This document shows, piece by piece, positions 23,786-34,739 of a DNA stretch of 64,000 nucleotides (within the stretch, counting starts at the first letter, position 1; every line of letters begins with the position of its first letter). Under the pieces are notes generated by a model, which made no database searches, was not told the DNA's origin, and saw only the letters and a list, made by a program, of their open reading frames with translations. The DNA comes from Homarus americanus. Lineage: Eukaryota > Arthropoda > Malacostraca > Decapoda > Nephropidae. The DNA is taken from assembly GCF_018991925.1 (NCBI RefSeq), contig NW_024756438.1, forward strand, positions 102,001 to 166,000. Reading direction: 5' to 3'. Position numbers and translations under genes: made by a program.

Positions 23786-24534
23786 TTTTTACTTTTATCC
23801 TCTTCGCCACTGATCGGCTTGTTAGCCGTTTGGGCGATCGGTCACGTCTCTTTTCATTTATATTCTTCACCAAAAGATCGGCTCGCTAGCCGCCCGGGTG
23901 ATCGGTCACGTCTCTGTCACGCACTGTTGGCAAGTACCGGGCATGCACCGGCTCCTGAATGTACCTGAACCCGCTCCAGTGTTGGTCAAGTCTTCTCTTG
24001 AAAGAGCTCACACTCGGTGCCGTCACAACACTCTCTGGTAGATTGTTCCAAGAGTTTACAACCCTCACTCCGAAAAAGTTTGCCCTCACGGTTTTCTGGA
24101 CTTGCGGCTTCTTCAATCTTGAGCTGTGACCCCTTGTGGGGCGAGCGTCCGCCAGCTCCAAGTAAGGACACTCAACTGAGTAGTGCCCCTGAGATGCTTA
24201 TACACCTCAACTAGGTCCCCCTGCCCGTCTGTAGTATAAGCTAGGCAAGTTCAGGCGCTCCAATCTCTCAGGGTAGCTGAGGTGCCGAAGTGCAGGCACC
24301 AGTCTGGTGGCCCTCCTTTGAACATTTTCAACCAACTGACAGTCCCTAGCATATCTCGGGGACCAGATGGGGTGACAGTACTCCAGATGGGGAAGCACTT
24401 CACTCCTGAAGATCGTTACGAGGGACGGACCGTCTAGATATCTGAACGACCTTCTTATAAGACCCAATAATTTATTTGCCTGATTTACCTTCTTCTCACA
24501 ATGGCCCGAGGACTTCAGCTCATTGTCAACAAGC
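23786..24534 (-). pseudogene. LINE 3' fragments (a short tail, then a 680-bp copy)
   Basis: Bases 23786-23852 are only the last 67 bp of a LINE copy with an A-rich tail. From 23853 a longer copy follows, with [38 protein letters not shown] and [20 protein letters not shown]. It stops abruptly where the LTR element begins. Confidence 0.87.
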
Positions 24535-24536
24535 GT

Positions 24537-25825
24537 GATGTACAGAGAGCTGGTTGGTGAGGGTGCTTAGAGGAGGACCAGCTTGTGGGTCGCCATGGTC
24601 GCCGGCGGGAGCGAGGGCCGCCAGGCAGGAGTGGAGGACGAGGTGTTGCTTGAGGACTGGCTGTAGGTAGAAAGATAGGTAGGTCACCACGAAGTGAGAT
24701 CTTATATAGCGGAGGTAGGCGTGGCTTAATAGTTGACCTCCGTCCTGTAAGGCAGCGCTGGTTGACCTAGACCACGAGGCATACACTGGGGAATTCGCTG
24801 GGTCGGCTACTCAGCGACAAAAGCGTTTGCAGGGGAGGAATCCAGTACAATACTCCCCTTTCCCTCCAGGCGGTGTAGGAGACTTGTTGTCTGCAGGGTT
24901 GCATGGCACATGTGAGGCAGAACGCCGAGGGCGTGGATGAGCCGGCCGCTAGGGGTGACAACTGTCTAGACACACGAGATCTGTGGGAGAAGAGAGGGAG
25001 AAAAAGGGTGTGTGGGTCTGGGTCAGAAGGTCCATGACAGCAGCAGGGTGCATGACAGCAGCAGGGTCCACGACAGCAGCAGGGTGCAGGACAGTAGCAG
25101 GGAGTGCCTGAGGGGAAAAAAACGGTGTGGAGGCGATGAATGATTGGGCTTCCCTCGTGGTAGGTATAGAGTCCTCAGATGCGTCTGCTGGGGTCGGTAG
25201 GACGTGGTGCTTGGGGCAGGAAGAGGAGTTGGTGTCTGCTTAGAGAAGCAGTGCTGCTCTAGGGTGTCTAACCTACGGTGTAGAGACAGTAGCTGTAGAG
25301 CCGATGAGAGCTGCCTCTGTGTGGATAAGCCAGTCTTCCATGTTGTTTGAAGACTGGGAAAGTGATCAGTTTCTCCTCCATCCTGTGTGAGTGCGAATCT
25401 CCGGGGGTCACCATTTGTGGGGTTTCGTGATATTTGGTTCACACGCAAGATGGGATGGAGAAAGGAAACTCACAATGTGCTCTCTGTATACATGTTGTAT
25501 TGGATGTACATTGCAGCTTGGTGCTGGGAAGGCAGCATGGTTACAAGCGTTGAATAGAGAGAGCTGGTTGGTGAGGGTGCTCAGAGGACCAGCTTGTGGG
25601 TCGCCATGGTCGCCGGCGGGAGCGAGGACCGCCAGGCAGGAGTGGAGGAGGTGTTGCTTGAAGACTGGCTGTAGGTCTTATATAGCGGAGGTAGGCGTGG
25701 CTTAATAGTTGACCTCCGTCATGTAAGGCGGCGCTGGTTGACCTAGACCACGAGGCATACACTGGGGAATTCACAGGGTCGGCTACTTAGCGACAAAAGT
25801 GTTTATAGGGGAGGAATCCACTACA
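24537..25825 (-). mobile_element. Non-autonomous Ty3/gypsy-type LTR element, copy A
   Basis: The 5' LTR is 25416-25825 (TGTAGTGGATTCC ... CCCCACA on the minus strand). The internal part is 24850-25415, with a primer-binding site TGGTGACCCC just inside the LTR, complementary to the tRNA-Trp 3' end, and a purine tract GGAGGGAAAGGGGAG before the 3' LTR. The 3' LTR (24537-24849) lacks its end. The 566-bp interior has no protease, RT or integrase. It is inverted relative to copy B. Confidence 0.88.
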
Positions 25826-25987
25826 ACAGCACCAAATGTGAGCTCTTTCAAGACTAGACTTGACAAGCACTAGAGCAGGTTGATATGTTCAGGAACCAGT
25901 GTTTGCCCAGTATTTGCCAACAGTGCGTAACACGTAACAAAGACGTGACCGATCGCCCAAACGGCTAACGAGCCGATCAGTGGTGAA
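25826..25987 (+). pseudogene. LINE 3' fragment between the two LTR elements
   Basis: Matches the LINE C-terminal and 3' region (GTGAGCTCTTTCAAGACTAG ... CGATCGCCCAAACGG ... GTGGTGAAG). Its tail ATAAAAGTAAAAA resumes at 27372, after LTR copy B. Confidence 0.85.
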
Positions 25988-25991
25988 GGGG

Positions 25992-27367
25992 TGTAGTGGA
26001 TTCCTCCCCTACAAACGCTTGTTGCTGAGTAGCCGACCCCGCGAATTCCCCAGTGTATGCCTCGTGGTCTAGGTCAACCAGCTCTATCTACTCAACGCTT
26101 GTAACCATGCTGCCTTCCCAGCACCAAGCTGCATTGTACATCCAATATAATATGTATAGAGAGAGCACATTGTGAGTTTCCTTTCTCCATCCCATCCCGA
26201 GTGTGAACCAACAACCCGTACCCCACAAATGGTGACCCCCGGAGATTTCCACTCACACAGGATGGAGGAGAAATTGATCACTCTGCCAGTCTTCAAGCAA
26301 CATGGAAGACTGGCTTATCCACACAGAGGCAGCTCTCATCGGCTCTACAGCTACTGTCTGTACACCTCAGGTTAGTCACCCTAGAGCAGCACTGCTTCTC
26401 TAAGCAGACACCAGCTCCTCTTCCTGCCTCAAGCACCACGTTCTACCAACCCCAGCAGGCGCATCTGAGGACTCTGTACCTGCCGAGAGGGAAGCACAGC
26501 ATTCATCGCCCCCACACACCGTTTTTTTTCTCTCAGGCACTCCCTACTGCTGTCCTGCACGCTGCTGCCGTCGTGGACCCTGCTGCTGTTGAAGAACCTG
26601 TTCCTATCATAGACCCTCCTCCTGACGTCGCCCCTGACCCAGTCATCACAGCCAGTGACCATGAGGACGCTGCCCCTGCAGCTACAGGAGCAAAACATTC
26701 ATCGCCCCCACACACCCTTTTTCTCCCTCTCTTCTCCCACAGATCTCGTGTCTAGACAGTTGACTCTCCTAGCGGCTGGCTCATCCACGCCCTCGCCGTT
26801 ATGTCTCACATGTGGCATGTACCGCCCGTTCTGTCTCACATGTGCCATGCAACTCTGCAGACAACAAGTCTCCTACACCGCCTTGAGGGAAGGGGAGTAT
26901 TGTAGTGGATTCCTCCCCTACAAACGCTGTTTGTCGCTGAGTAGCTGACCCAGCGAATTCCCCAGTGTATGCCTCGTGGTCTAGGTCAACCAGCGACGCC
27001 TTACATGACGGAGGTCAACCAGCGACGCCTTACATGACGGAGGTCAACTATTAAGCCACGCCTACCTCCGCTATATAAGACCTGACCTAGTGGTGACCTT
27101 CCTCTTTCTACCTACAGCTAGTCTCTAAGCAAACACCACCTCCTCCGCTCCTGCCTGGCGGCCCTCGCTCCCGCCGGCGACCCACAAGCTGGTCCTCCTC
27201 TGAGCACCCTCACCAACCAGCTCTCTCTACTCAACGCTTGTAACCATGCTGCCTTCTCAGCACCAAGCTGCATTGTACATCCAATACAATATGTATACAG
27301 AGAGCACATTGTGAGTTTCCTTTCTCCATCCCAACCCGAGTGTGAACCAAAAAACCCATACCCCACA
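25992..27367 (+). mobile_element. Non-autonomous Ty3/gypsy-type LTR element, copy B
   Basis: The left LTR is 25992-26227 (internally deleted) and the right LTR 26901-27367 (full, with CTATATAAG at 27071). The interior (26228-26900) starts AA then TGGTGACCCC (tRNA-Trp-type primer site) and ends in the purine tract GAGGGAAGGGGAG. Target duplication GGGG lies at 25988-25991 and 27368-27371. Only a short gag-like leader (after ATGGAGGAGAAA at 26263) is present and there is no pol. Four-base duplications and a tRNA-Trp primer fit the CsRn1-like group of Ty3/gypsy. Confidence 0.9.
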
Positions 27368-27371
27368 GGGG

Positions 27372-27746
27372 ATAAAAGTAAAAAATAACACTAAGGAAGT
27401 CCCCGTAAAAAATCTCCAAAGTTAAGAGGGGTCATGGCTGAAATCTGTCGATCAATGCAGGCACAAGCGTTTGAGCAATAAAAATTCCCACCTGCTTCCC
27501 ATTCTCTTAAAATTTCATTCTTCTCGCTCGCACTATCTATGCTCAGTACCAGTCGCCTGTGTCCGCAGCCATAGTTTTGAAGTACTCCAAGGACTATAAT
27601 TATCAAGCAACATCCATTAACCAGTTCAAGAACTGCCTTGATCGAGTCAACGGGTAGAAGTGGGCCGAGCCTGGCAGTCAATCTAGACAGGGATATTCTT
27701 CACCAGGATACTACGACTACTACTATTACTTTTTTTTTTAAACGTG
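27372..27746. other. Unclassified stretch between LTRs
   Basis: After the LINE tail there is a 96-codon minus-strand ORF (27391-27681) containing RRLVLSIDSASEKNEILREW. I do not recognise it; a LINE ORF1-like relic is possible but unproven. Confidence 0.3.
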
Positions 27747-27750
27747 GCCT

Positions 27751-28219
27751 TGTAGTGGACGTCTCCCCTACAACTGCGTATCCGCATTCCAATGCCACAG
27801 TATCCTAGCAACCAGCCACCTGCTACGTCTTCCCTAGCAACGGAGTCAAGAAACCGGCGAGTTCCCACGGGTTTACTTCCGGCTGCTGTGTATATAAGCT
27901 CTGTCTCTCCATTAAGATTCATTCTACTCTACGTTCCTGAACACGCAGCATCTCCTCCAAGCAAGCTCCTCGCTGTCCAGCTCTCATTCAACCTGGAGGC
28001 CAGCAACAGGCAACATCTCCTCCAACGAAGCTCCTGCATATCTACCTCCTTCAGCACACTACTCACCGAACGTGTCTACTGAGCAGCTCCTCACCACACG
28101 GCATCTCCAGCACCAGACTGTCTTTCATATAACTTATATTATATAAGAAAACCACCACCTTAGAGTTTCCATCCATCCATCCTGAGTGCTAGACAACATA
28201 ATATCACGTAAACCCCACA
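27751..28219 (+). mobile_element. Solo LTR, second family
   Basis: TGTAGTGGACGTCTCCCCTA ... CGTAAACCCCACA with a GTATATAAG box near 27890. Exact 4-bp target duplication GCCT at 27747-27750 and 28220-28223. It shares its first about 25 bp plan with copies A and B but differs inside. Confidence 0.92.
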
Positions 28220-28223
28220 GCCT

Positions 28224-29150
28224 CCATCCTCCCCCAATAGCCAAACCTTCACTGCCATTTTATTACCTTAAAATTAAATATCTTAATACATAAGTAGCTA
28301 TCCTAGCTGTTGTGTCTTTGTCTCTTTGATGACATTGGTGGACTATTCTTGTAGCCATCAGTTCCAAACCGAAGCAAGGTGGTGTAGTAACTATGGGATG
28401 GACGTGAAATGAGAAGTTACATGTTGGAAGAAAAGTGGTGAGCGTGACTCAATGAACCACTTTCACTTACCGTAAACGAGTGTGTAGTTAGGTAGCTTGC
28501 GTCACATCAACACACCGACCCCTTTGACTTTAAGTACCTTAATTGAGTATAATGTTAAAGAATTTCATAAAATAATGTGTAATAAGATTAAAAAAATGTT
28601 TCTAAGCTATATGCTGTATATAAATGTTAAAAAATATCAAATTAAACTATGAGTGTCACAATGTGATGGTCCCAATTAGACCCTATTCCTATTAATTCTT
28701 ATGGGAATTAATTCCCCTTTATAAGTGGTTTCTTTATCAGTGGCCTTTTCCTGGTTCCTATTAATCACTTATAACGAGGAACCCCTGTATTATGCATTTA
28801 CATATACAGTAACCTGGTTTATTCATTAATCAGTTGTCAAGGTGTACACATAGCTAAATTGAGCCATTATGAATCACTCAATGGTAATAAAGAACGTTGT
28901 TAAAAATATTATAGTGTTATAATGACTTGTGAGGTGTTTTGCTGAAAGATCTTGCATGACTGTATCCCGAGTAAAGACCTTCCAATACATCCTATCCTTT
29001 TATTTTAGAGTCAAATTACAAATTATGTACCTTGTACTGTACATTCTGTTTTCTTTCCATTATTGAAGATATTATATTAATCTTGATGAACCATACACCA
29101 TAAAATGCTGATCACATGAGAATAATCAATCACTAAATATACCTGGCAAA
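28224..29150. other. Intergenic, one possible MITE end
   Basis: Mostly featureless. Near 28700-28790, TCTTATGGGAATTAATTCCC ... TATAACGAGGAACCCCTGTA looks like a decayed pogo-type end. Confidence 0.4.
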
Positions 29151-29234
29151 TGGTCGAAGAAATGGCTGCCGAGATTCAATGTCACGAAGTGTAAGAGGAT
29201 GCACCTGGGGCGTACCAACAGTAAGGAGGCGTAT

Positions 29235-29736
29235 TGTAGCGTACTGTATGTGGCCAGTTGTCAATTTTCTTTAGTTGTCTATTATCTCTTTGTATGGGCA
29301 CACAAACGTACGTACATGTAGATATCTCCACTCAGGAATGAGGTAGGATAGAAACTCACAATGCGCTTTCTGTATATATATTGTTGTACAGCACTGTGCT
29401 TAGGAGTGACTAGGTGAGGAGCTGTGAGAGATATTGCTGGTCCAGTAGCTGAGTGTAGAATGTTCTCCCTGTGCAGGAATGGCCGTATTTATACAATTTA
29501 CAAGGATCAGGATTTGGGGTGCGCGTAGCGAGAGGACCAATCACAGCGGCTCAAGCGTAAGGTGTGAAACGCTCTGATCCTGAACTGGAGGTTGATGGTC
29601 GAGACTAGGTCGGCGATCGTACCCCTACGTCCTCTGCATAGACCTAGTCTCTCGGCGTAGCTGGCTGTACGCTGATTGGCTGGTCGGCGTGCGGCCGGAG
29701 CTCAGTTGGAAGTTGTAGGGGAGAGGAGCCACTACA
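29235..29736 (-). mobile_element. Solo LTR, third family, in the LINE
   Basis: On the minus strand it runs TGTAGTGGCTCCTCTCCCCT ... CAGTACGCTACA, flanked by AGGCGTAT on both sides (29227-29234 and 29737-29744). The first bases resemble the other two LTR families. It has a TATTTATA-type box near 29490. Confidence 0.85.
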
Positions 29737-30016
29737 AGGCGTATCATATGTACCAATGGGATGAAGAAACTGCACTAGTTGAGACTGAATGTGAGAAGGA
29801 CCTAGGTGTGTATATTGACAATGCGCTGAAGTTCTCGGCCCATTACGAGACGAAGGTAAATCAGGCAAATAAATTATTGGGTCTTATAAGAAGGTCGTTC
29901 AGATATCTAGACGGTCCATCCCTCGTAACGATCTTCAAGATTGACAGACTGGTGCCTGCCCTTCGGCACCTCAGCTACCCTGAGAGATTGGAGCGCCTGA
30001 ACTTGCCTAGCTTATA

Positions 30017-30853
30017 CAATGACCCCTTGTTTAACGAACGCCTCAGTTAACGAAATTTCGGTTAACGAACTGCCTTCCATAAGGATCTTCAATTCGGTTA
30101 ACGAAGAAAAATTCGGTTAACGAATTTCTTACGAACCGACCTCAACATGTTTTCGCTTGCACTGGCCGGGCAACCAGCTTTAGTATCAGTCCGCCAATAC
30201 ATTAATCGGTTCTAGGGCTTAAATTCCTAACTATTTTAGTAAATATCAAGAAGTTTATACTATTCAATAATTTTAAAAGTTTAATATTCAATTTTTTAGT
30301 CATTTTAACAATTATTGAACATAATTGAAGGTAAAGTGACTAGTTTAATGCGCGGCATCCAGCCTCTTAACACAGCAAACAGGCGTTAGTCTCTCTCTGT
30401 TTTCACTGGAGGTAACATCTTGCTTGAGACTCTCTTCAACTAAATGCTTTTTTCTGTGTTTCCAAGCAAATTATTGATCATTTTGAAAAATATTTTACAT
30501 ATTGACAATATATAATGCAGTACAGTGTTGATTTAAAGAAAATAATCTTGAAATACACCAAGAGAACTAAAATTTTAGGGGTGAAATGGTACCATGGGGT
30601 GACTTCTCTTCCACCCCAATGCCTTCTCTTCTTCCTTCTCCTCCACCCCCATTGTAATTCCCATCATCATCATCATCATCCAGGAGCCTTCTACATACAC
30701 ACCTCAAAGTAAGTGAACTTTTCTACCATTTTTGTTGAATTTAGGAAATTTTCGGTGAGCTGGAACCAATTACCCAAAAACCATTGAAACAATGGTTTCG
30801 GTTAACGAACGACCTTCTGGAACGGATTGAGTTCGTTAACCGAGGGGTCACTG
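30017..30853 (+). mobile_element. Complete pogo-type MITE (GTTAACGAAC family)
   Basis: CAATGACCCCTTGTTTAACG ... GTTAACCGAGGGGTCACTG, 837 bp, with TA at 30015-30016 and 30854-30855. The flanking LINE joins perfectly when the element and one TA are removed. No transposase. The interior carries a short CATCATCATC run. Confidence 0.95.
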
Positions 30854-31204
30854 TACTACAGACGGGCAAGGGGTGACCTAATTGAGGTGTATAAGCATCT
30901 CAAGGGGCACTACTCAGTCATGTGTCCTTACTTGGAGCTGGCGGACATTCGCCCCACAAGGGGTCACAGCTCAAGATTGAAGAAGCAGCAGCAAGTCCAG
31001 AAAATTGTGAGGGCAAACTTTTTTGGAATGAGAGTTGTGAACTCTTGGAACAATCTACCAGAAAGTGTTGTGATGGCACCGAGTGTGAGCTCTTTCAAGA
31101 CCAAACTTGAACAACACTGGAGCGGGTTCAGGTACATTCAGGAGCCGGTGCATGCCCAGTACTTGCCAATAGTGCGTAACAGAGACGTGACCGATCGCCC
31201 AAGC

Positions 31205-32018
31205 GGTTAACGAATTACCTTCCATAAGAATCTTCAATTCGGTTAACAAACAAAAATTCGATTCACGATAACCTTCGAAAATCACGTTTTGTTGAGCAAC
31301 AGCTGGGCAGCTAATGGACTGATCTGCCAATTCAGTAATCTGTTCTATGTTTACATTTGTTTCCAGTGGAGTAAATATCAAGAAAGTTGTGCTCTTAAAT
31401 ATTTTTGCATTTTTTATATTAAAATTATTAGTCATTTTAACATTTATTTAACATATTGATAATATATGCAGTACAGGGAACTAGTTAGTTGTGCACCCAT
31501 CAGACGCGTGAGTCGGCCACCAGGCTCAGTCTGCCTTTGTTTACTGTTGAGAGCATCTATTTTGTTGGTGTCTTGAATATTTATGCATTTTTTCATTGAA
31601 ATTATTGGTCATTCTGAAGTTTAGCCAGCATATTGATAATATATAGCACAGTGCAGTGTTGATTTAAATAAAATAATCTTGAATTACACCTAGTGAACTT
31701 AAAATTTTATTGGTGAAAATACTGGATCCAGCATGGGTCCCCTGAGAGGTGATTTCTCCTCCATCCCCAGTTCCTTCTCCTCTCCCTTCTCCAACCCACT
31801 TCTAATTCCCATCATCATCATCATCAACCAGGAGCCTTCTACATACACATCTCAAAGTAAGTGTACTTTACTGCATTTTTTTTACTTTGTATGTACTTTT
31901 CGGTGAGCTGGAACCATTTACCCAATATCCCATTGAAACAATGGTTTCGGTGAACGAAATTTTTGGTCAACGAACGACCTTCTGGAACGAATTGTGTTCG
32001 TTAACCGAGGTACCACTG
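31205..32018 (+). mobile_element. Pogo-type MITE, diverged copy
   Basis: Same family as 30017-30853; the left terminus is lost. It is more diverged (GTTAACCGAGGTACCACTG at the right) and truncates the LINE. Confidence 0.85.
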
Positions 32019-32033
32019 TTCAGTATATATATA

Positions 32034-32866
32034 CAGTGACCCCTCCGTTAACGAACTCAATCCGTTCCAGAAGGTCGTTCGTTAATCGAAACCATTGTTT
32101 CAATGGGTTTTTGGGTAATTGGTTCCAGCTCACCGAAAATTTCCTAAATTCAACAAAAATGGTAGAAAAGTTCACTTACTTTGAGGTGTGTATATAGAAG
32201 GCTCCTGGATGATGATGATAATGGGATTTAGAATGGGGGTGAAGGAGAAGGAAGAAGAGAAGGCATTGGGGTGGAAGAGAAGTCACCCCATGGCGCCATT
32301 TCACCCATAAAATTTTAGCTCTCTTGGTGTAATTCAAGATTATTTTCTTTAAATCAACACAGCACTGCATTATATATTGTCAATATGTAAAATAGATTTC
32401 AAAATGACCAATAATTTGCTTGGAAACACAGAAAAAAAGCGTTTAGTTGAAGAGAGTCTCAAGCAAGATGTTACCTCCAGTGAAAACAGAGAGACTAACT
32501 CCTGTTTGCTGTGTTAAGAGGCTGAATGCCGCGCATTAAACTAGTCACTTTACCTTCAATTATGTTCAATAATTGTTAAAATGACTAAAATTTGAATATT
32601 AAACTTTTAAAATTACTGAATAGTATAAACTTCTTGATATTTACTAAAATAGTAAGGAATTTAAGCCCTAGAACCGATTAATGTATTGGCGGACTGATAC
32701 TAAAGCTGGTTGCCCGGTCAGTGCAAGTGAAAACATGTTGAGGTCGGTTCGTAAGAACTTCGTTAATTGAATTTTTTTTCGTTAACCGAATTGAAGATCC
32801 TTATGGAAGGCAGTTCGTTAATCGAAATTACGTTAACCGAGGTGTTCGTTAAACGAGGGGTCACTG
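32034..32866 (-). mobile_element. Complete pogo-type MITE, inverted copy
   Basis: CAGTGACCCCTCCGTTAACG ... AAACGAGGGGTCACTG, with TA on both sides, 833 bp. It is opposite in orientation to the copies on its left, giving a roughly 800-bp inverted pair. Confidence 0.95.
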
Positions 32867-32869
32867 TAT

Positions 32870-33127
32870 ATATATATTGATAAAATCACACCGACTTACG
32901 ACGGGGTTAGGGACCGACATCCAGGTCGTAAGTTAGAAATGCTTAAATAATACATAGAAAATCAAAAATAGGCGTCTCTTTTTCTTCTCAGCACCACAAA
33001 ACACTCACTTTTAAGCTTGCTAGCCATTTTAAAGTGAATTACAGATGAAAATTTTGTCTGTGTACTTACTTTGGGACTCGAAAATACGTAATTTGACCAA
33101 ATTTTGGTACAACTGAGGCAGTATTTT
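32870..33127. mobile_element. Fragment of the CGACTTACGAC Tigger/MITE family
   Basis: CCGACTTACGACGGGGTTAG ... CAGGTCGTAAGTT at 32890-32940, followed by sequence mirrored in the MITE at 44897-45191 (CTTTTAAGCTTGCTAGCCAT). Confidence 0.7.
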
Positions 33128-33570
33128 TTATTTTTGTATTAGCCCACCTGGGCATAGATCACTGACCCACATCGGGGCCTGGGGTGAAAATATAATAAAA
33201 ATTATAATAATAATAATAATAATAATTCATAGGTCTAGGTCACATTTCTCACTTTTGATCTTTTTTTTATTCTTGTATTTCTTTATAATTATTATTAGTA
33301 TTAGTATTTTATTACAGTATTAATGTTATTATTATTATTGTTATCATTATTATTTTATTTTGGTGTACAGTATTTTAATTAAAAATCTTATTTACTATGA
33401 ATAATTATTATTACTATTACATTTTCACCTACCAAGCCCCGATGTGAGTCAGTGATCTATGCCAGGGTGGGCTAATCCCTATAAAAAAAAAAAACAATAA
33501 ATAAATAAATAAAAAAAATAGTGCCCCACAAAAAACTTTAGGTTTTCGGATAAAGGGTTGTCACCTAAGA

Positions 33571-33575
<5 letters not shown>
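33128..33575. mobile_element. Tigger1-like MITE, truncated copy with fold-back interior
   Basis: Contains the inverted TTAGCCCACCTGGGCATAG / CAGGGTGGGCTAATCC arms around an ATT-rich core. It ends TTTCGGATAAAGGGTTGTCA, the same end as the element at 13497-14039. Confidence 0.82.
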
Positions 33576-34083
<508 letters not shown>

Positions 34084-34142
34084 TATGGATCCTCGTGTTT
34101 CGAAGCCGGATTTGGTAAAAACGTTACTCTGACCACCTACGT

Positions 34143-34334
34143 GATACGGGTAGTCCCCATTAGAGGTTCACAGCGCCATAAGCTCGTTGAACAGGCTTTG
34201 TGTGAAATATAACAAAGTCTAGGACTACTTTTAGTATCCTGGTGGTCCAGTGGTTAGCGTTCCCCGGTCACAGTCATAGGCTCGTGGGCCGTGGGTTCGA
34301 ATCCTGGCGGGTTGAGGTGTTGATTGTGTGTGTA
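34143..34334 (+). mobile_element. tRNA-derived SINE-like unit 3
   Basis: A box TGGTCCAGTGG (34243-34253) and B box GGTTCGAATCC (34294-34304). The leader starts ACGGGTAGTCCCCATTAGAG, mirroring the end of unit 2 across a 60-bp spacer. A (TA)n tract follows at 34335-34358. Confidence 0.82.
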
Positions 34335-34362
34335 CATATATATATATATATATATATTTCAT

Positions 34363-34555
34363 TTTTAGTCCATATAACACGCGGACTTTGAACATATAAT
34401 CAACGACCTCACCAGCAAGGAATCGAACCCTCGACCTAGTGGGTGTGACTAGGGAACGCTTACCGGCTAGGCCACAAGGACACTAAAAGCAGTTCTAGAC
34501 TCTGTTATATTTCACACAAAGCCTGTTCATCGAGCTGATGGCGCCGTGAACCTTG
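34363..34555 (-). mobile_element. tRNA-derived SINE-like unit 4
   Basis: A second subfamily. On the minus strand: TGGCCTAGCCGGTAAGCG and GGGTTCGATTCCTTGCTGG, with the shared leader. Confidence 0.8.
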
Positions 34556-34641
34556 TCCGTGTCCTTGTGGCCTAGCCGGTAAGCGTTCCCTAGTCACACC
34601 CAGTAGGTCGAGGGTTCGATTCCTTGCTGGTGAGGTCGTTG

Positions 34642-34642
<1 letters not shown>
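34556..34642 (+). mobile_element. tRNA-derived SINE-like unit 5
   Basis: Head only: A box TGGCCTAGCCGG (34568-34579) and B box GGTTCGATTCC (34613-34623), running into (TA)n. Confidence 0.82.

Positions 34643-34735
<93 letters not shown>
34643..34735. repeat. (TA)n tract
   Basis: About 93 bp of TA repeat after SINE unit 5. Confidence 0.98.

Positions 34736-34739
<4 letters not shown>

Larger units (their letters stand above)
29151..31204 (+). pseudogene. LINE copy split by an LTR and a MITE
   Basis: LINE pieces 29151-29234, 29745-30014 and 30856-31204 are colinear with the C-terminal third of the RT ORF (KRMHLGRTN / AYHMYQWDEETAL / [15 protein letters not shown] / [11 protein letters not shown] / [16 protein letters not shown]). 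The gaps are exactly an LTR and a pogo MITE. The 3' end is replaced by another MITE at 31205. Confidence 0.93.
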
